DNA of 64,000 nucleotides from Phocoena phocoena (GCF_963924675.1 NC_089222.1:110003316-110067315), one strand, 5' to 3'. Numbered from the stretch's first letter, positions 34,690 to 48,370 are shown. Notes: generated by a model from the sequence alone, not told the origin. A program made the numbers and translations.

Positions 34690-35090
34690 GACTTTTAGTG
34701 CTTGTTCTCATCCTGTTCTTCCATTCTTCCCAACACATGGTGGATTATATTTCCTACCCTCCTTGAATTTAGGTTGGGTCATATGACATTTTCTGGCCAA
34801 TAAGTTGTGAGTAGGAATGTCATTTGCTTTTTCAATCCAAAGCATTTAATTGCTCGTATGCAGATCCAGTTTATTCTTCCCTGACCCTGTAGATAAAAGT
34901 TGCATATTCCAGCCCTAATAGTCATCTATGGAGATATCTTGAATCACTAGTGACCACGTTGTTTCAAGTGTATTGTGAATTTTCTGAAACTATATTGGGC
35001 TTAGCATAAATATGTATTGTTTTAAATCAGGGATATTCGAGGTTTGTTATCATAGCACAACATGAACATTCCTGACTAATAGTACTTCTT
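34690..35090 (+). repeat. Candidate ancient repeat, family unassigned
   Basis: Contains blocks such as 'tggattatatttcctaccctcc', 'ggttgggtcatatgac', 'ctggccaataagttgtgag' and 'cctgactaata' at the end. These recur in an old interspersed family of mammals, possibly LTR-derived. It resembles in arrangement the 52.1-52.5 kb block. I cannot name the family. Confidence 0.35.
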
Positions 35091-35427
35091 AAAACTGTTG
35101 TACATATGTAAAAGCAAAACACACACTGTAACAACCTCTATAATTTCAACTAAGTAAACATCTAAATCACTTAATGGAAAACTATGCACCAAGTAAACGA
35201 ACTACCTATTTTCCACATATAAAAGCATTAATTTTTGAATAATGTGGACTCACAGGCATACAAACTAGAAATTTTTTTTTTTTCTCTTCACAGACTTTGT
35301 ACATCCCTGTGAGCATTCAGAATCCCCTTTACCTAATGACAATATGAGCAGATCTCATGCCTTGTCAGTTATTCTCAAGTAAAAGGATGGTTTCTGTTTA
35401 AAATTCTAGTCCAAACTAATGAAAACT

Positions 35428-35432
35428 TTATA

Positions 35433-35489
<57 letters not shown>
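35428..35489. repeat. (TA)n microsatellite
   Basis: About 30 TA units with one early interruption. It is self-complementary and can extrude a cruciform. Confidence 0.96.
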
Positions 35490-35492
<3 letters not shown>

Positions 35493-36374
35493 CAAAGCTC
35501 ATGCCCTGCTCCCAGCCTAGGCCTTACCAGTGAATTGAGGACTAATATTTGTTAGTTTCTGTTCCCTCGGGAATATTCCACATAGCTCTTTGCCAATGAG
35601 CACTGGGAAATAGCCCACATAGGAATGGCCTCAGTGTTGTTATTTACCTGCTAAATATTGGCACTGCTAGTTCCATTCTGATTGACCATTGCATTGTCAA
35701 TATTTGTTAAATATTTAAAAAATTTACCCCATCAGTGTCCCCTTTAAAAGTGCAAGCCCGGGTACCTTTTCTGCAAATTGTCTTTAAGAAAAATCAATTA
35801 ACATTGCCACACCCAATTTTGGATATATAGCTTGACTACGTATAGTGTTACGTACTCTATGCTTGCTTTTTCAGGCTGCTCCAACCACACACCAAATTTT
35901 AGGTGTCTCAGGTTTAGACATAGGGACATCTAGGTTGACACAAGTAACTTTCACTGAGCAGGAAGCTAGTCTACTGCAATTATGTTTAAATATCAAATAC
36001 TTTAAAATCTATATACCTGTGCAGAAATAGTATTTCATATTTGACTCTAAAAATTAGTATATAGAAAGATGTAATCTTGCAAGAAAACATTCTTAATATT
36101 CATCACTATTCCACACTACTCCAGACTCATGAAATACTTAGAAAAGAATATTCTTCTGTCACCTTTACCAGCAACTCTTTCTGTTCTCCTTTAAACAACC
36201 AGTTTCTCCAAATCTTTTTGGAAGTTTCACTCTTCTGCATCAATGTACTCTTTTTATGTCATTAAAGTTTCACAGCATTGAACATCTGTTTTGTGTTGTT
36301 AACTAATCCTAGATTTAATCATCTCTAGCATTCATTTTGTAAATTAATCCTGATTAGTTTACCATGTTCTTTCC

Positions 36375-36446
36375 ATTATCTATCTACTATCTATGTATCT
36401 ATGTATCTATCTATCTCTCACCTACCTACCTACCTACTTACCTATC
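36375..36446. repeat. Tetranucleotide (TATC/TACC)n microsatellite
   Basis: Alternating blocks of TATC, TATG and TACC repeats. A compound short tandem repeat. Confidence 0.9.
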
Positions 36447-36689
36447 TTTATTTTTATATTGTTTTCCTGAAAGACAATGAAAATATTTTGGAGGCAGGAT
36501 GTGTGTGTCCATCTTCATGTGAAGAATACCAAATGTTTATTTTTATAAGAATTTATAAAATGAAGATAATAAAGTTGAGAGACAGAAATTAAGAGAGACA
36601 GAAAGAATACACATTAATAACAATGAGTGCTAGGTACATAGCTACATTAAGTAAATATTTGCTGAATTAAAAATAAAAAAAAATTGTGA

Positions 36690-37255
36690 ACATACTTGAA
36701 AACTTAGATGACAAATGGTATAATTCCCAGAAAAATACTACTTATCAAAATTCCCTTAAATAGACTATGGAAAACCAATTAGTTCTAAGAACAGGAAAGA
36801 CATTAAATCATATTTTTAAAAATTTCCCTTAGAAGCTATTACCTAAAAACAGGTAAGTTTTTCAAACCTCAAGTTGCAAATAATTCCTAGTTCCTTCAAA
36901 CTGTTTCAGAAAATGAAAAGAGAGCAAAACCTATTTAACTCAGTTCATAAGGCTACTAAAATCTTACGAGTAAAACTGCATAGGATATCATTAAAAAGAG
37001 ATATATACCAATTTCCCTTGAAAATGTAGAAATAAAATTTCTGAGATAATTGTTAAAGAATAAATTAACTTACATGTTAAAATTTTTAAACCATCATAAT
37101 CAAGAACTCATACCAAGTAAGCAAAGATATCTCATTTTTGAAAACTCTCTTAATTTATTTACTAACATTAACCTATTTAAGGAGAAGAAACACAATTATT
37201 TCAATAGATGTAAAAAAAAAAGAAATTCAAAATCGGTACATGGTAATATAACTTT
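36690..37255 (+). repeat. L1M fragment, sense ORF2 (before and at RT motif A)
   Basis: Decayed sense ORF2. It includes 'aaatggtataattcccagaaa', 'cagttcataaggctactaaaatc', 'accaatttcccttgaaaatgtag', and a motif A equivalent 'atttcaatagatg' near 37200. It is followed directly by a SINE. Many indels and stops. Confidence 0.62.
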
Positions 37256-37269
37256 AAATATTAATAAAG

Positions 37270-37484
37270 AGGGGCTTCCCTGGTGGTGCAGTGGTTGGGA
37301 GACCGCCTGCTGATGCAGGAGACACGGGTTCGTGCCCTGGTCCGGGAAGATCCCACATGCCGCAAAGCGGCTGGACCCGTGAGCCATGGCCGCTGAGCCT
37401 GCGCGTCCAGAGCCTGTGCTCTGCAACAGGAGAGGCCACAACAGTGAGAGGCCCGCGTACCGCAAAACAAAAACAAAAACAAAA
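37270..37484 (+). mobile_element. CHR-type SINE, sense, with 10-bp TSD
   Basis: Well-preserved copy: head 'ggcttccctggtggtgcagt' with box A-like TGGTGCAGTGG, region 'acgggttcgtgccctggtcc' in the box B position, GC-rich distal body and a (CAAAA)n tail. Target duplications ATTAATAAAG are at 37260-37269 and 37485-37494. It is one of the least diverged SINEs here. The four overlapping open frames are artefacts of its GC-rich sequence. Confidence 0.95.
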
Positions 37485-37499
37485 ATTAATAAAGGATGA

Positions 37500-40400
37500 G
37501 AAATTCCTTGATCTTTAGCAAACAACATAACTAATTTTCTCTCTACCTTCCCATTTCCTAATCATCATATATGTTTAGTCCAAATTGTAGACTTTATATT
37601 TATTCTGTCTCAATAATCTTATCTATTCTAGGACATAACTATATGTAGATATTTGATATATGGGGGTGGGTAGAGAAATAGATCCTTTTCTTATAACTTA
37701 CAATAAAATAAATTGCTAATGAATGAGAAAGCAATAGTGAAATTGGAAGTTGAAAAATAATTTGAAGTTACATAGTATTTTTTAGTAAAATAAAAAACTC
37801 AGAACTCGGAAAACAAAATAGTAATAGTACTGCATTAAATTATTAAACATACAAATGGCAGAGAAACATAAATTATATTCAAAGAAAAGATGCAAAGTGG
37901 ATGGAGATATTTTCAGCATTATCAATAAAGCAATAAAATTCAGAATATATATAAACAAATTTCTATAAACTAGAAAAAATAAGAAGTGAACAATTATCAA
38001 AGGTAATGAATATGAAATTCAGGCAATATGATAGGAAATCAAAAAATTTGTATATAATTGCTAGTGACATATTCATTAATGCAATTTCTTGGTAAAAATA
38101 ATTGGCATTTTTCAAAAAAATTGTTGGTGTATAACATACACTTAGCAATTTCTATTACAGAGATGCATGAGAATCAGGGTCAAGTATTCACTGAATGTCA
38201 AATACTGAGTAAGTACATGATCTCCAGAGTGACACTGTCTGTATTTGGATCTTGAGACCATTAGTTATTAGTTCTCTGATCTTCAGGAAGTTTTTTTTAA
38301 AACATTCTGTACCTTAATTTTCAAATTTCCTCATCTATAAACATATTATATCTCTGTGGATACATAAATATGCATGCATGCATGCACACACATATGTGTA
38401 TATATATGCTTGAATAGATGTATGGGTGTGTGTGTATGTATGAAAATTATGAGTATGCCCTGGTTAAGTGACTAATACATAAAGGTAGTTGGTGTTGGAG
38501 AAGTGGGTGATAAGTGGGATCTTAGAAGGAAAACAGAGAAGCAGTTTGAGATATCAACTTTATTTGTTACTTTAGGTAAAATATATAAAGCAAGTATAAA
38601 ATATACACAATAATATTGTGGAATGTAAAGAAAGGCATGCCCATTACATTTTTTTTATAGTTTATATACACTTTTGTCAATCATAAAAATACTTAAATAT
38701 AGGAAAAGGAAAGAAAAATGGGAGGTGTGGAAATGAAGATAATATACACAGTGGGTTTGAGTAGCATAGATCTGCTTTACTAGAGATGGGAGAATGTCTG
38801 AATGCCAATGGAAAGAATTCACTGGAAACAGCAACTGATGATGTAGCAGTAAGAGGATATGATTTCCAGGAATAAGCTCTTGAGTAGAGTCTGTTTGTGA
38901 TTGAACACCTAGACAGAAGTGTTGGCTTTTGAATGCTGCATAACTCAACAGGCATAAAGGTTACGACCTTAGACACTGAAGCTAGAGGATTAAGGTGCAT
39001 TTTTGTTTAACTAGCTTTGAAGAGAAAGGCATCTCTCTTGAATCATATTTCCTTCAGCAAAGTATAGGTGTTCTTTGTTTTTTTACTTATTCTTGGCATA
39101 ATTGTTAAATTGGTAGTATCATCTCTGTGTATGTGTACATATGTAAAAATGCATATTCATTCTAACCATGAAGGAATCAAAATTATGCCTTTAATTACTT
39201 TATCATATCCTAGGAGAATTTATTCAAAGGACAACTTTGTGACTATGTGTAAATTAGCTTCCCTATATGCGACTTATTTGCTAACCTATATTAAAAATAG
39301 CCTCGTACCTGTGGTAGAAAGCTATTCTGTCCTTTATAATAAAGCTCAATTATTTGATCTATTTTACCTTTAGTGTATTGATTTGCTGATTTGATACTAA
39401 AGGTTCAATGAATTAAATTTCACTGACTTATTTTTCTTATTCTCTTCGGTTCAGTTTGTTATCTAGTCGCCAACATCTTGAAATGTTTTGTGCATAAATT
39501 CCATCCTAATGTGTCAGTTTATGTTTTAAAAGCCATAAGTCCAAAGTATTAAGAAAAATAAGCACACTGGTTGATGAAATGGTCTCTGATATATTACAAA
39601 AAACAAAGTTTCATTGCACGTATATATACACATATAATAAAACAGTTCCAAAAATGTTCTGGTTCTCTTATCCTTTTCATCATTAAAGTCACCCAATACA
39701 AAATAATATGATTTTGTTTTTGTTTTTTGGGGAATTACAAAATTAAAATAGTCAAACTAAAGCATTGTAGGCAGCAAGTGAGCCTAAAAGAGACCTCTGA
39801 GTAAATGATAAATTAAGCATGGTTCACCCAGAAATACTGCTTCTCAATTGCATGCAACAATCAGAATCAAGATTACTCTAAGGGAACTAATTAAATCTTC
39901 AAATGCTAAATCATATTTCAAAATTTCTTCTTCCTTTGACCACTTAAAGGGAAGTTATTTTTCAGTATCAGTAATGTAAATATGGCAATGAAAAATCCTA
40001 TATTAGAGTTTTCAAAAATAGTAGGTATAGAAGTTTAAGACAAAGTAAATTGCTGGTTAGTATTAATGTGATCAATTTGTATTTTTCTCATTTTTTCTAG
40101 ATTTCTTTCACCCTGGTTAAGGAGTCTATTTAACAAATCAGTATTTTCTCACCTACATCCTATTATTAACCTTAATTTAATTTATATTTAAGATAAAATA
40201 TTAGATCTAGGTTTGCTGTTTCAACTAATTAAATAAGACTCAGAATATCAATTCTTCATTATCCTCTACAAATGCAGAGTTAAGAAATTACTTTGAAGAA
40301 TTCCATGCAGTACATTCAGTGAGCATTGGAGTAATCAATAAAACTATTGTTTTTATCCATTAATTAGGATATTGTATATACATTAATCTACTTATGATTT

Positions 40401-42735
40401 GCACAGAATTTAAAATCATGCTTTTAAAAATGTTTAGAATCTGTAACTACTTCAGAGTATACCTGCTTAGAGATGGATGGACAACATTAATCTCTGTTTG
40501 TGCACATTTGTCAGAATTTTTAACCTGATATTAAAGTTATTGACACAAAGCAAGTTTTACTAATTTTTTTTTTCTGAAGGCTTCACTGTGCTAAAAATAT
40601 CATTTTTGATCCAAAGGTATTCATTTGAAAGGGTACTCAATATACAATATTTCTCTGTGGTCACCACATTTTGTTCAGGTTAACCAAATGACATCCCACT
40701 TTAAGTACTTTTTATAACATTGCCCACAATAAAAACAAACAAGATAATCTTACAAGAGCTTGAAACATGTAAATATAATTTAGTGAATTACATTATTGAC
40801 TTTAATTCCAATAGAAAACTAAAAATTTAGAAGTATAAATATATTTTTCATGTTTAGACTGGACTTTTGATGTTTCTAAATTATATTTTAAAGTAATTAA
40901 ATTAGAAAACTATAGTCTCATAATTAACTATTATAGCCAGAAAAATATGCAAAATGCCCCAAGGCTTGGATAAAAACTGGATTAGTGGTTTTAATAAGCA
41001 TGTGCTTCACAGAAACGTTATTATGAGTTATTTTCTTGGATTGTAACCATGCTTCTAGAAAATGATTTAAATAAGATGGTAGAGACATAGCTTTCTGTAG
41101 TACCACATCATCTTGCATTATTTGTGGGCTTTTTTTTTTTTACCATTTAGAAAATAATTTCAGCATCATTATTTTATCTTGGTACAGATGATCAACATGT
41201 ATAAACAATGTTCAGGAATAATTTGAGAGATATTCAAGGCAATAGTTGACATAATATTATGCCAAAGAAGCCTTTCTCTCTCTCATTTTTTCTCTCTCTC
41301 TATGTAAAGCACCATTCTCTCAATGTATCTAATCAATTAACATGTCAGAATGTAATAATGCCTGCCTTGAAATATTACACAAACATGTTTTGCAAATCAT
41401 ACAATGTTTATTTTGAACTTAACTGTGGCTTTTGGCTAAAGACCAATTTCTTGAGTAAGACAAATTTAATATTCTTTTCTTTAAAATTGCTGAGCATGAA
41501 ATAGTATTCTAAGCCACTACTGGCATTTCAGGACAACTACAAACAAGCTTTCTAGCATGGCAAAATAGTTTCCTACATTGAGGATCACCTTTGGTCTTCC
41601 TCACAGACCTTTGCTATAATGTGCACAGAATTATGAAAAGGAGCTTAAAATGTCACCTTCTTTCCATAGAATAATTGTGTTATATAAAGAGGCATACTAG
41701 AAAAGAGCTTTTAGAAAATTATGTAGATTAATTTTACTAAATGTTAGATGGCTACTGACATATTTTTTCCAGACTGTATCTTTTTCAGATTTTTTTGAAA
41801 CAATCACCAGTTTACGGAAACAGGCATACAATGTTTTAACAATTATATTTTATATAGAGTGAAATAATAATGGGTTCATGGATAAACTTAATGCACCTAA
41901 TAATGGCTGTAGAGATATGATAAAAAGCAAATATTCTGTCTACAAAATGTTTCCTTGGATTCCCATGACTATATCTAGAAACATAAGTGATTGTCTCCAA
42001 AATATAGATGTAATCTAAAAATTAAGTCTAAACTTTTGAAATAACACAAACCATCAACCTAAAGACCAAAGAACTTAATAAAATATCTAGTAACTTATAA
42101 ATAAATAAATATTCAATAGATGACACAAAATTAGGATATATCTGTGACCTGAATTAATACAGATTCTTCATGTACTTCTAAAGTAAACATTTTAATAGGA
42201 TTTTGGAATGAGTTATCAGAATGCTTAATAGAAGATATTCTCATCTTTGGTAAAACTTTGTGCATAGGTGTAGAGTTTCAAGAAAAGTTGTCACTTAGAA
42301 AGATTTCTGGACAAAATATTTCAGTATCTGTATCAACGTATATTTTCTCTGTTATTCATATGTTTCAAAGATGTATCTTCTGTAAAAATGTTCTGCTTTT
42401 TGAAATTAGTATATACTTATGCCATATGCTCAGATAATTTTTAGGGTAAAACAGTCTTTGCATTTATTAATCAATCAGCTTGATCAAAGTATTATTCATT
42501 TAGTCAAAACTCACCCAAATCAGTTGATTAACCCAAACAGTGAACACATACTTATAGTGTTCAATCTCAAATGGGAAAATGAACTCCCTAGCTTCTGCTA
42601 TGTTTCCTGGGTAAATTATTTCTTTCATGTTAATTAGATTCAATATGATTTTTCTTTCATATAAAATCTTTCTACAATTACCTACAAACTTTCTACTTTA
42701 AATCTTATGAATCAATAATAACAGCAATAATAACA
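37500..42735. other. Long AT-rich interval, nothing recognised
   Basis: More than 5 kb without a gene or repeat I can support. Low-complexity patches include ATGC/CA/TA repeats at 38365-38440 and a CT-rich stretch at 41272-41305. Small frames (about 60-110 codons) are at chance level for AT-rich DNA. Confidence 0.45.
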
Positions 42736-42739
42736 AGTT

Positions 42740-42965
42740 GCTACTTTGCACTAGGAAAATCCTAAGCAATTCACTAAGAGCAATTTCGTTTAGCCACACA
42801 ACAACCCTATGAGACAGGGCCTATGTTCATCACCATTTACCTTATGTGGAAACTGAAGCGTGTTCAATTCATGGACTTCTTAATATCACAGGGAATAAGT
42901 GGCAGTGATGAGATTTGAATTCAAATAATCTATGTGTAAAGCCTATGTATTTAAACACCATACCT
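42740..42965 (-). repeat. MIR SINE, antisense
   Basis: Antisense MIR: 'acacaacaaccctatgagacagg', 'catttaccttatgtggaaactg', 'agtggcagtgatgagatttgaattcaaat'. These match the complement consensus in order. Fairly well preserved. Confidence 0.8.
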
Positions 42966-43029
42966 ACATTCCTCCTATTTCCTATGCAATAGAAATCTTA
43001 TATTTGAAATCCGTCTGTTTCCTGCCACC

Positions 43030-44545
43030 ACAGGATAAATTTTTACCATCTGCATTTAAATATTCCTCCTTTTTCTTGTTTGAATAGAGAAGATGTGGAT
43101 CTTCTGAAGCTAATTTCCCCACTTACCAGTCAGAGTTTATTCTTTCCACTCTTCTCATGGCATCTTCCATCCACTATTTTCATTTGTCCCTGATCAGTGA
43201 ATCTCTTCTTCATTACTAGTTTATTTCATAAAAATTTAATCATGATCGTGTCTCTAAGCTTAAAACAAAAAACAGTGAAACAGCAAAATCCACAAATAGA
43301 GATCTCTCTCCAGCTTCTACTCTTCTCTTTTTGCTATCAAAGCTTAATATTATACAATAATAATCAAAAGTGACTCTCCTCACTTTGCCTTCTATTTACT
43401 CTGAAGGCCACTGTTTTATTGAATATCTCCTGAAAATAATTTGTCTTCCACACTCTGTAAAATCCATGAGACAATTTCAATTTCTTTTCACTTGTTCATT
43501 TAGCAATATTTGGCTTTGTCATTAATAATTTCCTTCTTGAAATATTATTTCAAATGTGTTCATATTGCCACACTATCTGATTTCCAATAACTCTTCCTCA
43601 GATGCTTTCTCATTGAGCACCTATTTTTTTCCCTTTCTATACTCCCCTCCATATAGTCATTCCTTAAGCATCACTCCTCACCTCTCTTCTCTAGCTATAT
43701 GTTATCCCTAAGCAAACACATCATGTTCTATCTATTTATCCATTAAACTACCCTAATATTTGTACATGGAATTCTGATCTAGACATACACTGAGGCCTAG
43801 TTGTCTTTAATACATAACATCAATTTTCCCCACACCTAACCAGTTGCAATATCCTTTTGAGAAGATTTCCTAATTGTTCCTAATTTGTCTATTTGTTACC
43901 CCATTCACTGTTTTCACTTAAATAAAGGACACATCTATTTTTGTTTGAATTATTATGACTGTATTAATTTATACACTTATAAAATTTGGCCTTCTCCAAT
44001 TCCTTTAGTCACGTAAATGTAGAGTGATCTTTCTATAGCTTAAATCTTATTATGATCACTCCTTTGATCAAAACATTTCACTGAGTCTCCATTACATTTA
44101 GAATCAAGTCCACACTCATTAAAATGACTCCTACATTTTCTGGTTCTTATGAGCTCTCTAGTCATATCTCATCTGCTTCGCAAATGCTAAACCCTTCTTA
44201 ATGAATTTTCCTTAATACTCAGAGATGGTGTAATACAGTTTAGTCAACCATTTTGTTGTTTCTGCCAGGAGCACCTTTCTCTCGCTTTACCTAACTCACA
44301 TGTGAATGCATATCTAAGTTTTAACTGAAAGACCTTGTTCAATTCTCCAAGACTCGGTTAGGTGTTCATCCTGCATGTTTCTAGTATGTTCTCTTAACAC
44401 TTAACAATATGTTTTGTAATTTCCTGTTTGCTGGTCCCTGTTATCCACTATGTTTAAGTTTCACAAAGCAGGGACAATATCTGACTTACTATCTCCTTAA
44501 TGATTAACATTTAATAGTTTCTCAATAAATGTATTTCAATTAATA
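43030..44545 (+). repeat. LINE2 (L2), sense, ORF end and 3' UTR
   Basis: Sense L2, clearest from about 44030: 'tgatcactcctttgatcaaaa', 'gagtctccattacatttag', 'ctcattaaaatgactcctacattttctgg', 'agcagggacaatatctgact' and 'gtttctcaataaatgta' at the 3' end. The order agrees with the L2 consensus. The upstream part (43030-44000) is more diverged but has pyrimidine-rich L2 ORF style. It has no coding capacity. Confidence 0.72.
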
Positions 44546-45429
44546 CATTATTAAAATATGCATTGGTTTTCTTAAAATAATAAAATTATTTTATGTATCT
44601 GTTTTCATTTTGCTATAGGCCACCTTCTACTCTAGATTTAGTTCACATTATTTTATTTTGCACATGTTCAGTTGTATCCCCAAAATTACAATATTGCCAG
44701 AATTCAACCCTATGTGGTTGAGGGAATGATGGAGATATTTATAGAAACCTGAAAGTTGAAGAGAATAAGGATTGAGACAAATGTTAGAGATGACTGAAAT
44801 TGTCTCACAATTTTGAGTTTGTGGAACTAGCAAAGTATTTGGAAAGAAATTTCTGGTAGATAATAGAATTTGAAAGCCTGAAGCTTAGGAGAGAAGCCAG
44901 AGCTGAAGATCTGAAATTAATCTGCATAGAGTTAATATATAAACCTGGGGTTTTGATGATATTGTTAAGTAAGATGACTGAGAGAATTGAGAACTGTGAA
45001 CCATAACCTGAGGTTTTTTCCACCATATTTAAGTTATGGAAACAAGAATAGAAACAATGGAAGAAGACAAAAAGAAGTCAAAAAATTCAAGGGAGAACTG
45101 GAAATGCAGAAAACAAGAAAGGAACATTTAAAAAAAAACAGTGAGTTTTTTCCCCAGTATTATGATGAAGAACTATCAGAATGGTAGGGTCTGAAAAATA
45201 ATTTTTGTCAGGAGGGACAACATTGACTTTCTGGCCAGAAAATATGGTTTGCAAAACAACAATTTATCTTAAGTAAATAAATATGTATTTATTTATTGAG
45301 CAATGACCATTTGAAAAAAGCCTATTGAAGCACAATAGAGAAGGTTAAAAGGAAGACTTATTTTAAGTCTTACTTCCTAATTTTAAGACTTATTTCCTAA
45401 TTTCTAAGGGTTTAAAATCTACTGAGAAA
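44546..45429. other. Unassigned interval, possible old repeat
   Basis: Purine-rich part at 44810-45190 has the look of an old interspersed repeat ('ctgaaattaatctgcatagagtt'), but I cannot place it. No gene. Confidence 0.35.
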
Positions 45430-45640
45430 GGTAGGCATATTAGTGCTAAGGTTTACTGAACTATATACCATGCACTAGGTATTGTATTGAGCACTTCCTG
45501 CATTATGTATTCTTATAACAAGCCTATGAGATAGATACTATTTTATCCATACTTTACAGAAATATAAACTTCATAAATACTAAATATGTTTCCCAAAATC
45601 ACAAAGGTAATTAATGATAGAGGCTCTCTTTGAAAATTTA
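45430..45640 (-). repeat. MIR SINE, antisense
   Basis: 'accatgcactaggtattgtattgagcac', 'ataacaagcctatgagatag', 'ccatactttacagaaatataaac' and 'cccaaaatcacaaagg' follow the antisense MIR order. Confidence 0.75.
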
Positions 45641-46649
45641 TTTGATTTCAACTTGATTCTTTCCATCACACTTAATTACAGAAACTATAATACATGACAG
45701 ATTGCAATAAGTGTTATAATAAGGGTGTCTTCTATATTAAAAAATTGGTCTAAGATAACTTTTATGTGTATTTGAAAAATAAAAAAGTATGTGAATACTC
45801 TGAGTATTTAAGAAGTTAAATATAACCAGCTATTCATTGTTGATCTGTTATGATACAATGTCCTACCAAAACAACTATGCATGTGTTACCAGAAATATTG
45901 TTTGGTAGCCAATCTAATCAATATCAGTCTTTTTCTAGACCTTGGTCTATAGAGATAATATTATCTTATCTAAGTTAATGATACCATTCCTTACAAACTT
46001 AAACTTGGGTCTAACAAATCTCTTTCTAATCTTGTCTTTTTAATACTGGCTATGTACACTTTGGTACTCTGGATAACAATTTTATTCCACATGAACTGTG
46101 AAGCAAAGAAAGCTCATTTGTAGTAAGAAAAATGAAACAGATGTTCAGAGAAGAGAAAATACATGGAGAAAATGAGAGTCCTGAATACATGCTCCTTAAA
46201 TATTCCACTCCATTTCTTAATTATGGATGCATTCCAGCTATTTTATTATATGAAACAACCTGTAACTTAGGGGAAATTTATTCTACCTATTTACATTAAT
46301 GTCAGTGTGTTTTCCACGTGTAATTAAAGAGTCTTAGTTACTAAAATTTTAGATGTTAAATACATTGCAAAGAAAGAATCAACAATATTTGAAAATTTGT
46401 TGGCATTTGGGACTGTGAGAGATAGATAATATTTTGATTTTAGAGATTTTAATCAGATCAAGGGAAGAGAAAATATGGTGAAATGAATAAAATAGGACTA
46501 TGGAATAGGGGAAAGAGATAATGATTTTGGAATCAAAGTATTATGTTTGATTTTCTGGTAGACTACAGAAGTGGAAATTTTCAGCAAAAACCTGTATATT
46601 GGGTCCAATAACTAAAGAGTGAAATCAAGGTTAAAGACAGATTTATACA
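45641..46649. other. AT-rich interval, nothing recognised
   Basis: No supported gene or repeat. Confidence 0.45.
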
Positions 46650-47439
46650 CTAGATTTAATGAAGGAGTGATATCTATATAGGAGATAATATAGGGAGGGA
46701 AGCCAAGAAGACTGAAGAGAAAATTTTAACCAAAATTTAACAGATAATATCTGGTTCCAGCAGGGACAAAGTAGTGAATATCAGCATTATCCTCACACCA
46801 GAAGTAATTATAAAACTTGATAGACTATATTAAATAAAATTTTCATGTATTAGATGCCAAAAAGTGAAGACACTACCATTTAAATAAGGGAAACATATGA
46901 TGTCAGTTCCACAATTACCCTGGCTTTCCACCTATAGTCATTTTTCAAACCATAGTACAGGGAAGTCCATTTAAAACAGAAAAAGGAGAGAGATGCATTA
47001 TAAACAGCTAATGTATCTAGAATTGTCAGGGCAGAGTACCAGCAATGAGATAACTATAAAAAGAAAGAGGTTCAGAAGTTTAAATAGGTTCCCTTGACTC
47101 TCTTTCAGATTATTAAGCTGCACATGCTCAAGGTGAGTCTCCCTGAGATTTGGCAGAGAATAAACACCAGCTTGTTGAAAAACAGCCTACCGAGAGGTTG
47201 TGAGGTACATGGAAATTCTAGAACTCTAACAGTGATCAGAGAAATTACATTTTCACTCAGTTTGAGAAGAACAAGCTCACTCATTGCCCAGACAATCAGT
47301 TGAGACCCCAGAAAGATCACACTTTAATAGGAAATGCTCTACCCATTAAGGTAGTGCTCTAAAAACAACATTATTAGAACTAAACAAAAGCTTTTATAGG
47401 ACAAAGTGAATCCACCAGTAAAATAATTGTGTGTCTACT

Positions 47440-48370
47440 AGAACAAAACTCAAAATCTTTGTAAGAATAAAAGGAAATCCAGACTTTCAACAATTTAATA
47501 TTCCCAATGCCAACATACAAGGACAATTTTAGATATGGAAGACAATAGGAAAATGTAACACATAGCTAAGAGAAAAAAAATAGTAAATAGAAACAAATAT
47601 AACAATGAAACAGAGCACTGAAAATGCTAAGTATGTTGTTGGAAATATATATTACATACAATAGATATATACATACATACGTATATATTTATACACATAA
47701 GCACACATGTTTATGTATTTTTCATTTTTTAATTTAAATGTAAAGATAGTAAGAAGATGAAAGTAAAAGGATAGAAGGATATATTTTTAAGTATTAAGCA
47801 TATTAAGCATAAGGAAGCTGGACTGGCTTAATAATATCAGAAAAAGTAGATGTCAAGACAAAGACATTTGTGAGCAAGAAAGATAGTTTATAATGACTTA
47901 ATAATCAAATTATTTAAAATAAATAAAAATGTTAACTTCTCTGTTCTTCAAAATGCAAAACTGAAAAGAACCAGAGAGAGAAATAAATATAATTTTAGGT
48001 AGAGATTTAATACTTCTCAGAAACTTGTATAATCAATTATAAAAATCAGAGACTGTTCAGGAAAATTCAAATGCTCTATAAACAAAATAAACATTACACA
48101 CTGCATTACACTCATCAAATATAGAATACATTTTTTTCCCCAGAGGTACACAGAACATTCCAAGTAAGACCATGAGCCATAAGAAACCCCTAATAGGTTT
48201 CAAAGTATTGAAATAATACAGAGAATAGTCTCTGACAACAATGGGATTAGATTGAAAATCAACAACAAAAAATTATATGGAACATCTCCACATATTGTAG
48301 ATTGATCAAAATATTTTAAATAATGGAGTCAAAGAAAAATTACAAAGAAAACTACAAAAACTATTGCACA
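47440..48370 (+). repeat. L1M/HAL1-like fragment, sense ORF1 start to ORF2 endonuclease
   Basis: Decayed sense L1. About 47440-47640 resembles the start of old ORF1 ('aatgtaacacatagctaagag', 'agtaaatagaaacaaatat'). About 48120-48370 corresponds to the late endonuclease region ('cagaacattccaagtaagacc', 'gacaacaatgggattagattg', 'aaaatcaacaacaaaa'). The region between is deleted or heavily altered. The 46650-47440 stretch upstream may be its 5' UTR. Confidence 0.6.

Larger units (their letters stand above)
35091..36689. other. Unassigned interval with microsatellites
   Basis: No gene supported. It includes a long (TA)n tract at 35428-35489 and a TATC/TACC tetranucleotide tract at 36375-36446. 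The 35490-35770 part is less AT-rich but has no recognisable content. Confidence 0.4.

Noticed and set aside
36375..36446. Possible CRISPR-like or satellite array
   Set aside because: Four-base periodicity only; an ordinary short tandem repeat in mammalian DNA.
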